From: DASQMT01 sp963827335
Lineage (GTDB): Bacteria; Actinomycetota; Thermoleophilia; Solirubrobacterales; Solirubrobacteraceae
Length of the DNA stretch: 64,000 nucleotides
Assembly: GCA_963827335.1 (NCBI GenBank)
Contig: CAWHAP010000015.1
Location: 930,001 to 994,000 of the forward strand
Direction: 5' to 3'
Shown here: piece after piece, positions 16,640 through 24,986 of the stretch
How positions within the stretch are numbered: position 1 is the stretch's first letter
Layout of the letters: every line of letters starts with the position of its first letter
Translations under genes and position numbers: made by a program
Notes under the pieces: generated by a model
What the model was told of the DNA's origin: nothing
The model's database searches: none
The model's input: only the letters and a program-made list of their open reading frames with translations

Positions 16640-18004
16640 ATGGCCGACGTCGCGATGCCCCGCCTGTCCGACTCCATGGAGGAGGGCACGATCCTGAAGT
16701 GGCTGAAGTCGGACGGAGACGAGGTCCAGCGCGGTGAGGAGCTCGTCGAGATCGAGACGGACAAGGCCAACATGACGTACGAGGCCGACCAGGCCGGCGT
16801 GCTCAAGATCGTGGCGCAGGAGGGCGACACCCTGCCGGTCGGCGACACGATCGCGAAGATCGGCGAGGGCGGCGCAGAGGAGTCCTCCGGCGGCGCCGGC
16901 GAGGCCGAGGAGTCCGGCGAGGCGAAGGACGCCGCGCCGCAGTCCGGCGGCGCGGAGGAGTCCGTCGACGCGCCTGAGGACGAGGCCGAGCGCGTCAAGC
17001 AGCCCGTCGCCACCGAGGAGCCGGACGAGCAGCCCGAGGCCGCGCCCGCGACCGACGAGGGCAACGGCCGCGTGAAGGCGTCGCCGATCGCCCGGCGGAT
17101 GGCGCAGGAGCTGGGCGTGGAGCTGGCCGGCCTGTCCGGGAGCGGGCCGGGCGGGCGGATCGTCAAGGCCGACGTGGAGGCCGCCGCCGGCAACGGCAAG
17201 CAGGCCGCCGAGGAACAGCCGGCGGAGGCGAAGGAGGAGCAGCCGGCCGAGCAGGAGGAGGCGCCCAAGCGGGACGTCCCGAAGCCCGTCGTCTCGGGCG
17301 ACGGCGGCACGGGCCGGGGCGAGACCACCGTGGAGGACCTGTCGCGGCTGCAGCAGACGATCGCGCGCCGCATGGCCGAGTCCAAGGCCACCGCGCCCGA
17401 GTTCGTCCTCACCGTCGAGGTCGACATGGAGGAGGCCGTCGCGTTCCGCAAGCAGCTCAAGGCCGCCGCCGGCGAGGACCCCGCCCCCTCGTTCAACGAC
17501 TTCGTGGTCAAGGCGTCGGCGCTGGCGCTGAAGGAGTTCCCGCGGGCCAACGGCGCGTACCGCGACGGCAAGTTCGAGCTCTACTCGCGCGTCAACGTCG
17601 GCATCGCCGTCGCCGCCGAGGACGCGCTGATCGTCCCGACGATCTTCGACGCCGACGTGAAGTCGCTCGGCCAGATCAGCCGCGACGCGCGCGCCCTCGC
17701 CGCCCGGGTGCGCGAGGGGCAGATCACGCCGCCCGAGCTCGCCTCGGGCACGTTCAGCGTCTCCAACCTGGGCATGTTCGGCATCCGGCGCTTCTCCGCC
17801 GTGATCAACCCGCCGCAGGCCGCCATCCTCGCCGTCGGCGAGATGAGGCCGACGCCCGTGGTGCGCGACGGCGAGATCACCGTGCGGGCGATCCTGGAGC
17901 TCACGATCACCTGCGACCACCGCATCCTCTACGGCGCCGACGCCGCCCAGTTCCTCGGCCGCATCCGCGAGCGGCTCGAGAACCCGCTCAGCCTGGTCCT
18001 CTGA
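16640..18004 (+). CDS. 2-oxoacid dehydrogenase E2, dihydrolipoamide acyltransferase (plastid/cyanobacterial-type active site)
   Basis: This 454-residue protein has an N-terminal lipoyl domain with the lipoylated Lys in IETDKANMTYEA near residue 43, and a long Glu/Ala/Pro linker. A peripheral subunit-binding domain follows (KASPIARRMAQELGVEL near 145, GSGPGGRIVKADV), then a second acidic linker and the catalytic domain. The active-site segment reads TCDHRILYGADAA: the His is present but the Asp of the usual HxxxDG is a Tyr, as in E2s of plastids and cyanobacteria. Catalysis is therefore probably retained. It heads a cluster with E1 alpha, E1 beta and a second E2; whether it makes acetyl-CoA or branched acyl-CoA is not decidable here. 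Confidence 0.9.
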   Translation: MADVAMPRLSDSMEEGTILKWLKSDGDEVQRGEELVEIETDKANMTYEADQAGVLKIVAQEGDTLPVGDTIAKIGEGGAEESSGGAGEAEESGEAKDAAPQSGGAEESVDAPEDEAERVKQPVATEEPDEQPEAAPATDEGNGRVKASPIARRMAQELGVELAGLSGSGPGGRIVKADVEAAAGNGKQAAEEQPAEAKEEQPAEQEEAPKRDVPKPVVSGDGGTGRGETTVEDLSRLQQTIARRMAESKATAPEFVLTVEVDMEEAVAFRKQLKAAAGEDPAPSFNDFVVKASALALKEFPRANGAYRDGKFELYSRVNVGIAVAAEDALIVPTIFDADVKSLGQISRDARALAARVREGQITPPELASGTFSVSNLGMFGIRRFSAVINPPQAAILAVGEMRPTPVVRDGEITVRAILELTITCDHRILYGADAAQFLGRIRERLENPLSLVL

Positions 18005-18584
18005 TCATCTCGTTCGGCTGCATCGAGTCGTCGCGCGTGACCCGCGCGGGGCGCGTGTCCGTGTCGACGATCAGGCACAGCCAGCGGCGCGGGTCGGGCC
18101 CCGGGACGCAGGCGCGGTACACGTCCCGCGCGAGCTCGCGCGCGTCGAGCGCGGAGAGCCCGGGCGTCCACGCCGGGGCGCTCGCCGCGACGTAGGCGCC
18201 GACCGCGTCGATCACCGCGCGGTCGTCCGCCCGGTGATCGGCCGCCGCGGGGCGGTGCACGAGGCCGAGCACGAGCAGGAGCGCGGTGAGCAGCGCGACG
18301 AGCGACGCACCGGCGTAGTCCGTCGCGATCGGGCGCGGCAGGTCGGGCCGGCGGCGGCGCAGCCGCATCCCCGCGAACGGCGCGACGACCGCGATCAGGA
18401 AGAGGTTGGCGAACCCGGCGAGCAGCAGCCGGCCGACGAGTCCCGGCGGCACGCCCTCGTACGGCGGGAGCACCGAGAGCAGGATCCCGTCCGCGAGCGT
18501 GGCGAGCCCGAAGGCCGGCCACAGCCATGCGCCGCGCAGACGCCAGCGCACCCGCGCCGGCCACAGCCGCTCCGTGTGTCCCAC
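17988..18584 (-). CDS. Membrane protein with C-terminal soluble domain, function unknown
   Basis: This 198-residue protein has three or so hydrophobic helices (WLWPAFGLATLADGILLSVL, LVGRLLLAGFANLFLIAVVAPFAGM, GASLVALLTALLLVLGLV). A C-terminal domain of about 90 residues follows, with VIDAVGAYVAASAPAWTP, VYRACVPGPDPRRWLCLIVDTD and a polar end; two Cys could pair. I do not recognise the family. GTG 18584 is the likely start, though its Shine-Dalgarno is weak. It is convergent with the E2 gene and overlaps its 3' end by 17 bases; it is divergent from the E1 alpha gene across 123 bases. Confidence 0.65.
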   Translation of the reverse strand: MGHTERLWPARVRWRLRGAWLWPAFGLATLADGILLSVLPPYEGVPPGLVGRLLLAGFANLFLIAVVAPFAGMRLRRRRPDLPRPIATDYAGASLVALLTALLLVLGLVHRPAAADHRADDRAVIDAVGAYVAASAPAWTPGLSALDARELARDVYRACVPGPDPRRWLCLIVDTDTRPARVTRDDSMQPNEMIRGPG

Positions 18585-18707
18585 CCCCCGGAGGGTAACC
18601 TTGGCCCGAACACGGCAAGACTCGCGGCGGCGATCCCGCGCGGGCAGCCAGTTCACATTGGCGAGCCGGCGGATCCCGGATCGCCCATTGAGGAAAGGCT
18701 TTCGACA

Positions 18708-19784
18708 GTGGCGAGCGAAACGCACGGTGACGTCGCCGAAGACGAGCGCGAGGAACGAGCCGCTCGTCTGGCAGGCGAAACTGAAAATTCCGAGCATCTG
18801 ACGCTGGACGACCGGACCGGTCTCCTGCGCGCGATGCTCTCGATGCGCGGCATCGAGGAGCGGGCGATGATGCTCTACCGCCAGGGCAAGGTCCCGGGCT
18901 CCTTCTACGACGGGTTCGGGCAGGAGGCGGTCTCCGCCGGGCCCGCGTGGGCGATGCACGGCCACGACCGGCTCTGCATCCTGCACCGCGACCTCGCCGC
19001 GCACCTCATCCGCGGCGTGACGCCCGTGCGCATCTTCGGCCAGTACATGGGCCGCGCCGGCGGCATCACGCGCGGCCGCGACGGCAACGTGCACTTCGGC
19101 GAGCGCCGCGTGGGCTGCGTCGGCATGGTCTCGATGCTGCCCGACATGATGATCGTCGCGGCCGGCCTCGGCATGGCCTTCAAGCTGCGCGGGGAGCGGC
19201 GCGCCGCCCTGACCTGGTTCGGCGACGGCTCGACCTCCCGCGGCGACTTCCACGAGGCGATGAACTGGGCCGGCGTGCAGCGCCTCCCCGTGATCTTCGT
19301 GCTCGAGAACAACCAGTACGCGTACTCGACCCCGACCGCGTCGCAGTTCGCGGTCGACCCCGTCAAGCGCGCCGAGGCGTACGGCTTCCCGGGCATCAGC
19401 GTCGACGGCAACGACGTCGAGGCGATGTTCGAGGCGACCCGGCAGGCGCGCGAGCGCGCGATCGCCGGCGAGGGCCCGACGCTGATCGAGGCCGTGACCA
19501 TGCGCATGCACGGCCACGCCGCGCACGACGACATGAAGTACGTGCCGGCCGAGCAGATCGAGGAGTGGCGGCGCAAGGACCCGATCGACCGCCAGGTGCG
19601 GCGGGTCGAGGCGCTCGGCGTCGACGTCGCGGCGCTCCGCGCCGAGGTGAAGGCCGAGATCGACGCCGCCGTGGAGGAGGCGCTCGAGATGCCGATGCCC
19701 GACGGCGACACGGCGACCGACGACCTGTTCGCCGAGGAGCCTGCGCTGCTCGAGGACGGCGCGTCGCGCTGGAGCGGGTTCTGA
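18708..19784 (+). CDS. 2-oxoacid dehydrogenase E1 component, alpha subunit
   Basis: This 358-residue thiamine-diphosphate enzyme subunit has RGIEERAMMLYRQGKVPGSFYDGFGQEAV-type N-terminal sequence of E1 alpha. The ThDP motif GDGSTSRGDFHEAMNWAGVQRLPVIFVLENNQYAYST near 165-205 carries the GDG...NN pattern, and HGHAAHDDMKY near 265 is the phosphorylation-loop equivalent. It decarboxylates a 2-oxoacid and passes the acyl group to lipoyl-E2. GTG 18708 was chosen because GAGGAAAGG lies about 10 bases upstream. The beta subunit gene begins one base before this one ends. Confidence 0.92.
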   Translation: MASETHGDVAEDEREERAARLAGETENSEHLTLDDRTGLLRAMLSMRGIEERAMMLYRQGKVPGSFYDGFGQEAVSAGPAWAMHGHDRLCILHRDLAAHLIRGVTPVRIFGQYMGRAGGITRGRDGNVHFGERRVGCVGMVSMLPDMMIVAAGLGMAFKLRGERRAALTWFGDGSTSRGDFHEAMNWAGVQRLPVIFVLENNQYAYSTPTASQFAVDPVKRAEAYGFPGISVDGNDVEAMFEATRQARERAIAGEGPTLIEAVTMRMHGHAAHDDMKYVPAEQIEEWRRKDPIDRQVRRVEALGVDVAALRAEVKAEIDAAVEEALEMPMPDGDTATDDLFAEEPALLEDGASRWSGF

Positions 19785-20746
19785 TGCCGACGATGACGTA
19801 CCTGCAGGCGATCTCCGACGGCATGCGCGAGGAGATGCGCGCCGACGAGCGCGTCTTCGTGATGGGCGAGGACATCGGCGTGTTCGGCGGCGCCTTCAAG
19901 GTGACCGACGGCTTCATCGACGAGTTCGGCCCCGAGCGCGTGATGGACACGCCGCTCGCCGAGTCGGGGATCGTCGGCTGTGCGATCGGCGCGGCCGTCG
20001 AGGGCCTGCGGCCGATCGCCGAGATGCAGTTCTCCGACTTCATCTCCTGCGGCTTCGACCAGCTCGTCAACGTCGCCGGGAAGATGTTCTACCGGCAGGG
20101 CCTGAGCGTGAACATCACCGTGCGCCTGCCGTCCGGCGGCGGCTTCTCCGGTGGCCCGTTCCACTCCCAGAACCCCGAGGCGTGGTTCATGCACGCGCCC
20201 GGGCTGAAGGTCGTCGCGCCGTCGACGGCGGAGGACGCCAAGGGCCTGCTGATCAAGGCCGTGCGCGACCCGAACCCGGTCGTCTTCATGGAGCACAAGC
20301 ATCTCTACCGGCGCGTGAAGGGCGAGGTCCCGGCCGGCGCCTACGAGACCGACTTCACCGCCCGCGTGGCGCGCGAGGGGACCGACCTCGTGGTGATCGC
20401 GTACGGCGCCATGGTGCACACCGCGCTCGAGGCGACGGCCGACCTCGACGCGTCCGTCGAGGTGCTCGACCTGCGCTCGCTCGTGCCGCTCGACGAGGCG
20501 GCGATCCTGGCGAGCGTGCGCAAGTGCTCGAAGGTCGTGGTCATCGACGAGGCCAACCAGATGTGCGCCGCGGGCGCGCAGGTGGCCGCGCTGATCGCCG
20601 AGAAGGGCTGGGAGGACCTCGACGGCCCGGTCGTGCGCGTCGCGACGCCGGACGTGCCGATCCCGTTCTCCCCGACGCTCGAGCAGGCGGTCCTGCCCCA
20701 GGTCGACGACGTGCGGGAGGCGGTGCGCGATCTCCTCGACTACTGA
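19784..20746 (+). CDS. 2-oxoacid dehydrogenase E1 component, beta subunit
   Basis: This 320-residue partner of the E1 alpha protein has MTYLQAISDGMREEMRADERVFVMGEDIGVFGGAFKVT at the N-terminus (pyrimidine-binding half of the ThDP site; the catalytic Glu lies in TPLAESGIVGCAIGAA near 61). PSGGGFSGGPFHSQNPEAWFMHAPGLKVVAPST is the E1-beta loop near 112, and the C-terminal transketolase domain ends with VATPDVPIPFSPTLEQ. Full length for the family. Start and stop overlap with the alpha gene (TGATG) shows coupled translation in an alpha2beta2 E1. Confidence 0.93.
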   Translation: MPTMTYLQAISDGMREEMRADERVFVMGEDIGVFGGAFKVTDGFIDEFGPERVMDTPLAESGIVGCAIGAAVEGLRPIAEMQFSDFISCGFDQLVNVAGKMFYRQGLSVNITVRLPSGGGFSGGPFHSQNPEAWFMHAPGLKVVAPSTAEDAKGLLIKAVRDPNPVVFMEHKHLYRRVKGEVPAGAYETDFTARVAREGTDLVVIAYGAMVHTALEATADLDASVEVLDLRSLVPLDEAAILASVRKCSKVVVIDEANQMCAAGAQVAALIAEKGWEDLDGPVVRVATPDVPIPFSPTLEQAVLPQVDDVREAVRDLLDY

Positions 20747-20753
20747 CATCCTG

Positions 20754-22010
20754 ATGCCGCAGCTCGGCGTGTCGGTCGCCGAGGGCACCGTCGTGGAGTG
20801 GAAGAAGCAGGTCGGCGACTGGGTCGAGGCCGACGAGGTCATCGCCGCGATCTCGACCGACAAGATCGACACCGACGTCGAGGCGCCGGCGGCCGGGCGG
20901 CTGCAGGAGATCCTCGTGCCGGTCGGCGAGACCGTCGACGTCGGCACCGTCATCGCGCTGATCGCCACCGACGCGAGGCCCGGCGAGCCGCACTCCTCCG
21001 AGGGCACGAGCGAGGCCGAGGTCGCGCTCGACGCGCCCGGCGAGCCGGGCGAGCTGCAGGGCGACGCCTCAGAGCAGGTCGCCAACGGCTCCGCCCAGGC
21101 CGGCGCCGCACGGCGGCCGGCGGGGCGCCGGCGCTACTCGCCCGTGGTGATGCGGATGGCCGCGGAGCACGACCTCGACCTGGAGCAGGTGGAGGGGACC
21201 GGGCGCGGCGGCCGGGTGCGCAAGCAGGACGTGCTCGCCCACCTCGAGAGCGGGGCTCCCGAGGAGCCGCCGATGCACATCGAGTCGCCCTACAAGCCCG
21301 ACCAGCCCGTGCCGCCGAAGCGGCGCCGGGAGGCGGCGCCCGCGGGGGCGGCGCCGCTGTCGCGGATGCGGCAGTCGATCGGGAAGGCGATGGTGGAGTC
21401 GCTGCGGACGGCGGCGACGTGCACCACGATCGTCGAGGCCGACATGTCCCGCGTCGAGGCGGCCCGGAAGGCGCTCGGCGTGAGCTACCTGCCGATCGTC
21501 GCGCGCGCGACGGTCGAGACGCTGCGCGCGTTCCCGGCGCTCAACGCGACGCTCGAGGGCGACACGCTCACGACGTTCGACGGGGTGCACCTCGGCATCG
21601 CGGTGTCGCTCGGCGAGGGCGGTCTGATCGTGCCGGTGATCCGCGACGCGCAGGAGCTGTCGGTCGAGGGGCTGGCGGCGCGCATCAAGGACCTGGCGGC
21701 GCGCGCGCGGGCGAACGCGCTCACGCCCGACGAGGTCCGCGGCGGCTCGTTCACCATCACCAATCCGGGCGGCTACGGCTCGATCATCGCCACGCCGGTG
21801 ATCAACCAGCCGCAGGTGGCGATCCTCGACACCGAGGCCGTGGTCAAGCGGCCCGTCGTCATCACCGACGAGCTCGGCAACGACTCGATCGCCATCCGGC
21901 ACATGACGTACCTGTGCATGAGCTGGGACCACCGCGCGCTCGACGGCGCGCTGGCGGCCCGGTTCCTGCGGGCGCTGGCCGACCGGCTGGAGGCCTGGCC
22001 GCTCAGCTGA
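20754..22010 (+). CDS. 2-oxoacid dehydrogenase E2 (second acyltransferase, canonical active site)
   Basis: This 418-residue E2 has a lipoyl domain starting at the first residue (PQLGVSVAEGTVVEWKKQVGDWV; lipoylated Lys in ISTDKIDTDVEA near 41). The subunit-binding domain is RYSPVVMRMAAEHDLDLEQVEGTGRGGRVRKQDV-like near 125, then a short linker and the catalytic domain with SWDHRALDGALAARFL, an intact HxxxDG. Compared with the first E2 of the cluster it is shorter and not close in sequence. Seven bases separate it from E1 beta, so this is likely the E2 physically matched to that E1. Confidence 0.92.
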   Translation: MPQLGVSVAEGTVVEWKKQVGDWVEADEVIAAISTDKIDTDVEAPAAGRLQEILVPVGETVDVGTVIALIATDARPGEPHSSEGTSEAEVALDAPGEPGELQGDASEQVANGSAQAGAARRPAGRRRYSPVVMRMAAEHDLDLEQVEGTGRGGRVRKQDVLAHLESGAPEEPPMHIESPYKPDQPVPPKRRREAAPAGAAPLSRMRQSIGKAMVESLRTAATCTTIVEADMSRVEAARKALGVSYLPIVARATVETLRAFPALNATLEGDTLTTFDGVHLGIAVSLGEGGLIVPVIRDAQELSVEGLAARIKDLAARARANALTPDEVRGGSFTITNPGGYGSIIATPVINQPQVAILDTEAVVKRPVVITDELGNDSIAIRHMTYLCMSWDHRALDGALAARFLRALADRLEAWPLS

Positions 22011-22563
22011 CCCAGTCGAGCTCGCGCGCGGCGGCCCGGGCGGCGTCCGGGCCGCCGAGCCGCTCGAGCAGGTGCAGGGCCAGGTCGATGCCGCACGTCG
22101 GCGCGCCGGCGGTGACGACGTCGCCGTCGTCGACCACGCGCGCCTCGACCACGTCGACGGAGCCCCGCGCGCGCAGCTCGCCGAGCGCCTGCGGGTTGGT
22201 CGTCGCCCGCCGGCCGTCGAGCACGCCGGCGGCCGCGAGCAGCATCCCGCCGGTGCACACCGAGGCGAGCAGCGAGCCGGCCGCACCGCGCTCGGCGATG
22301 GCGGCCGGCACGGCGCCGCGCTCCGCCTCGGCCCGCGCGCCCTGCGCCGCGCGGTCGAGCCAGCCGCCGCCCGGGACGATCAGCACGTGGGGGCGCGCCC
22401 CGAGCGCGCGGGATGCCCGCACGGGCACGCCGCGCGCGGAGACCACCTCGCGGGCGCCCTCGAGCGTCACGAGCGCGGTGTCGAACGTGTCCGCCAGGCC
22501 CTCGAACGGGCCGAACACGTCGAGCTCGTCGAAGCCGTCGAAGAGGAGGATCTCGATCTGCAT
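22003..22563 (-). CDS. DJ-1/PfpI family protein
   Basis: This 186-residue protein has the class I glutamine-amidotransferase-like fold: MQIEILLFDGFDELDVFGPFE at the start, LIVPGGGW near 75 and the nucleophile-elbow Cys in SVCTGGMLLAAAGVLDGRRATTN near 112. His partners are less clear (TNPQA replaces the usual THW). Such proteins include isonitrile hydratase-like and glyoxalase III-like enzymes; the substrate is unknown. It is divergent from a GlxA-type regulator whose own sensor domain is of the same fold, so the pair likely share ligand or regulation. Its end overlaps the E2 gene by eight bases. Confidence 0.85.
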   Translation of the reverse strand: MQIEILLFDGFDELDVFGPFEGLADTFDTALVTLEGAREVVSARGVPVRASRALGARPHVLIVPGGGWLDRAAQGARAEAERGAVPAAIAERGAAGSLLASVCTGGMLLAAAGVLDGRRATTNPQALGELRARGSVDVVEARVVDDGDVVTAGAPTCGIDLALHLLERLGGPDAARAAARELDWVS

Positions 22564-22598
22564 GGCGCGAGCCTCGCACCCGTGCCCCGCGGGCGCGA

Positions 22599-22633
22599 GT
22601 GGCAGGAATGCCACGTTGCGATAGATTCCTGCC
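22599..22633 (+). promoter_or_regulatory. Inverted-repeat operator and -10 box at the GlxA-type regulator start
   Basis: GGCAGGAAT (22601-22609) and ATTCCTGCC (22625-22633) form a perfect nine-base inverted repeat with a 15-base spacer; the right arm ends at the base before the ATG. A second repeat GTGGCA-GGAA-TGCCAC (22599-22614) overlaps the left arm. TAGATT at 22622-22627 is a plausible -10, placing the transcript start at about the ATG, so the mRNA is probably leaderless and there is no Shine-Dalgarno. Binding here could control both divergent genes. Confidence 0.6.
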
Positions 22634-23569
22634 ATGCACCGGGTGGTCGCGCTCGTCGTCGGTGAGGTCGTGGCCTTCGACCTGGGTATCCCGGCGCAGG
22701 TCTTCGGCCGGGAGCCCGACCGGTACGCGTGGGCCGTGTGCGGGCCGCGGGCCGGCGCGTACCCGACGGAGACCGGCTTCGACGTCGTCGTGCCGCACGG
22801 CCTGGAGGCGCTGGCGGCGGCCGACACCGTCGTCGTCCCCGGGATCGGCGACCGGGCGTGGCCGCTGCCGTCCGAGCCGCTCGCGGCGCTGCGCGACGCC
22901 GCCGCGGGCGGCGCCCGCGTCGCCTCGATCTGCACCGGCGCGTTCGTGCTCGCCGCCGCCGGCCTGCTCGACGGCCGCCGCGCCACCACGCACTGGCGCT
23001 ACGCCGAGCGCCTCGCGCGCGAGTTCCCGGCCGTGACCGTCGACCCCGGCGTGCTCTACGTCGACGAGGGCGACGTGCTCACGTCGGCCGGCGTCGCCGC
23101 CGGGATCGACCTCTGCCTGCACATGGTCCGGCGCGACCACGGCGCGCGGGCGGCGAACGCCGTCGCGCGGCGGGTGGTGGTCGCCGCGCATCGCGACGGC
23201 GGGCAGGCGCAGTTCGTCGAGCGCCCGCTCCCGGTCGCCGCCGGCGGCGACCTCTCGGGCACGCGGGCGTGGATGGAGGAGCGGCTCGCGGATCCCCTCA
23301 CCGTCGGTGCCATGGCGCGGCACGCCGGCTACAGCCCGCGCTCGTTCGCCCGCCGCTTCGTGGCCGAGACGGGCGCCACGCCGCTGCAGTGGCTGATCGC
23401 GCGCCGCGTCGCGGAGGCGCAGCGGCTGCTCGAGGGCACCGACCTGCCCGTGGAGGACGTCGCCGCGCGCGCCGGCTTCGGGACCGCGGCGGGCCTGCGC
23501 CAGCACTTCGCCCGCGCGCTCGCCACGTCGCCGACGAGCTACCGCCGCGCCTTCCCCGGCGTACCATGA
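22634..23569 (+). CDS. GlxA-type AraC-family regulator with DJ-1/PfpI domain
   Basis: This 311-residue protein has an N-terminal DJ-1/PfpI domain of about 190 residues (HRVVALVVGEVVAFDLGIPAQVFG; VVVPGIGD near 74; elbow Cys in SICTGAFVLAAAGLLDGRRATTHW near 100-123, with the THW partner). Two AraC helix-turn-helix motifs follow at the C-terminus (TVGAMARHAGYSPRSFARRF near 222 and PVEDVAARAGFGTAAGLRQHF near 275). Regulators of this class sense small molecules and activate or repress neighbours. The divergent DJ-1 gene and the inverted repeats between them suggest local control and autoregulation. Its stop overlaps the lipB start (ATGA), an odd coupling of a regulator with lipoate synthesis. Confidence 0.9.
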   Translation: MHRVVALVVGEVVAFDLGIPAQVFGREPDRYAWAVCGPRAGAYPTETGFDVVVPHGLEALAAADTVVVPGIGDRAWPLPSEPLAALRDAAAGGARVASICTGAFVLAAAGLLDGRRATTHWRYAERLAREFPAVTVDPGVLYVDEGDVLTSAGVAAGIDLCLHMVRRDHGARAANAVARRVVVAAHRDGGQAQFVERPLPVAAGGDLSGTRAWMEERLADPLTVGAMARHAGYSPRSFARRFVAETGATPLQWLIARRVAEAQRLLEGTDLPVEDVAARAGFGTAAGLRQHFARALATSPTSYRRAFPGVP

Positions 23570-24264
23570 GGGCCGTGGACCTCTGGACCTGCCATCTCGG
23601 GACGGTCGCGTACCGCGAGGCCGCCGCGCTGCAGGAGTCGCTGCGCGAGCGGGTGCTCGCCGGCGGGCTGCCGCCGCTGCTCCTGCTCCTCCAGCACCCG
23701 GCCGTCTACACGCTCGGCCGCCGCTCCGAGCCGGGCGACCTGCCCTTCGGGGAGGACCACTGGCGTGCGCGGGGGATCGACGTCGTGCGCACGCCGCGCG
23801 GCGGCAAGCTCACCTACCACGGGCCCGGCCAGCTCGTCGGCTATCCGATCATGCCGGCCCCGAACATCCCGGCGTTCATCGGCGCGATGGAGGACGCGCT
23901 GGTCCGCGCGCTCGCCGAGGAGGGGATCGCGGCGCGCGGCCGCGACCGGGAGGGCCCGGCGTACACGGGCGTCTGGGTGGAGGACCGCAAGATCGCGTCC
24001 ATCGGCGTGCACGTGTCGCGCGGCGTGAGCGCGCACGGCTTCGCGCTCAACGTCGACAACGACGTGGCGCCCTTCCACCAGGTCACGGCCTGCGGCCTGC
24101 CCGGCGTGCGGATGACCTCCGTGGCGCTCGAGACGGGCGTCGCGGGCCGTCTGGAGTGCGTGCGCCGGCAGTGCGCGTACGCCTTCGCGCAGGCCCACGG
24201 GATGCGCCAGCGGCTCGTCGCGCCGGCGCGCCTCGGCCTCGCGCGGACGCCCGTCCCGGCGTGA
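23566..24264 (+). CDS. lipB: Octanoyl-[acyl-carrier-protein]:protein octanoyltransferase
   Basis: This 232-residue enzyme transfers octanoate from acyl carrier protein to lipoyl domains, the first step of lipoate assembly. Motifs: LLLQHPAVYTLGRR near 42, RGGKLTYHGPGQLVGYPI near 78-95, KIASIGVHVSRGVSAHGFALNVDND near 140 (catalytic Lys in the GVHV context) and the catalytic Cys in VTACGLPGVRMTSV near 172. Length is normal. ATG 23566 overlaps the regulator stop by four bases, and the stop overlaps the next gene (GTGA). Its substrates include the two E2 proteins encoded just upstream. Confidence 0.95.
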   Translation: MRAVDLWTCHLGTVAYREAAALQESLRERVLAGGLPPLLLLLQHPAVYTLGRRSEPGDLPFGEDHWRARGIDVVRTPRGGKLTYHGPGQLVGYPIMPAPNIPAFIGAMEDALVRALAEEGIAARGRDREGPAYTGVWVEDRKIASIGVHVSRGVSAHGFALNVDNDVAPFHQVTACGLPGVRMTSVALETGVAGRLECVRRQCAYAFAQAHGMRQRLVAPARLGLARTPVPA

Positions 24265-24986
24265 CGCCCCGCCGCCTGCTGCAGGGCGCGCGGCGGCGCG
24301 CCCGGATGCTGCGCGAGCGCGGGGACGCCGTGGCGTGCCCCGTCTGCGGCCACCGCTTCCGCCGCTTCCGGCCCGACTGGAACCGCCCGGGCGCGATCTG
24401 CTGGCGCTGCGGCGCGCACGAGCGCCACCGCGCGATGGCGCTGCTGTGGCGCGAGCGGCCCGGCCTGCTCGGCGACGCGCGCCGCGTGCTGCACTTCGCG
24501 CCGGAGCACTGCTTCCACCTGGCCGAGCGGCTCGGCGAGCGCCACGTCGCCGCCGACCTCGACCCCGGCAAGGCGGACCTCCAGCTCGACATCCGGGCGC
24601 TCGCCCTGCCCGACGCGTCGTTCGACGCGGTGATCTGCAGCCACGTGCTCGAGCACGTCGACCGCGACCGCGACGCCCTGGCCGAGCTGCGCCGGATCGT
24701 CACCGCGGACGGCTGGGTGCTGCTGATGGTCCCGCAGGACCTCGATCGCGCCGAGACCTACGAGGACCCGGCGGTCGCAGCGCCCGCCGCCCGCCGCGCG
24801 GCCTACTGGCAGGACGACCACGTGCGGCTCTACGGGCGCGACTTCGCCGCTCGGATCGCCGCGGCGGGGTTCGCCGTCGAGGTGGTCTCGATGAGCGAGC
24901 GGCTCGGGCCGGTGGCGGCGGCGCGCCACGGGCTCCTGCCGGTCGACCTGATCCACCTCTGCCGCCCGATACCCTCCGTGGCGTGA
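24261..24986 (+). CDS. SAM-dependent methyltransferase with N-terminal zinc ribbon
   Basis: This 241-residue protein opens with a basic segment, then a zinc ribbon made by CPVCG near residue 27 and CWRCGAHERHRAM near 52. A class I methyltransferase core follows: VLHFAPEHCFHLAERLG (SAM strand, weakly GxG-like), VAADLDPGKADLQLDIRALALPDASFDAVICSHVLEHVDRD near 95-135, and LLMVPQDLDRAETYEDP. Proteins of this build occur near glycan genes, but this copy sits between lipB and lipA, with four-base overlaps at both ends. Function is unknown; the placement makes a role in lipoate or lipoyl-protein biology worth testing. Confidence 0.8.
   Translation: MTPRRLLQGARRRARMLRERGDAVACPVCGHRFRRFRPDWNRPGAICWRCGAHERHRAMALLWRERPGLLGDARRVLHFAPEHCFHLAERLGERHVAADLDPGKADLQLDIRALALPDASFDAVICSHVLEHVDRDRDALAELRRIVTADGWVLLMVPQDLDRAETYEDPAVAAPAARRAAYWQDDHVRLYGRDFAARIAAAGFAVEVVSMSERLGPVAAARHGLLPVDLIHLCRPIPSVA

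Noticed and set aside
16640..18004. E2 with Tyr for Asp in HxxxDG as an inactive enzyme
   Set aside because: Plastid and cyanobacterial pyruvate dehydrogenase E2 proteins carry the same Tyr, so loss of activity cannot be inferred.
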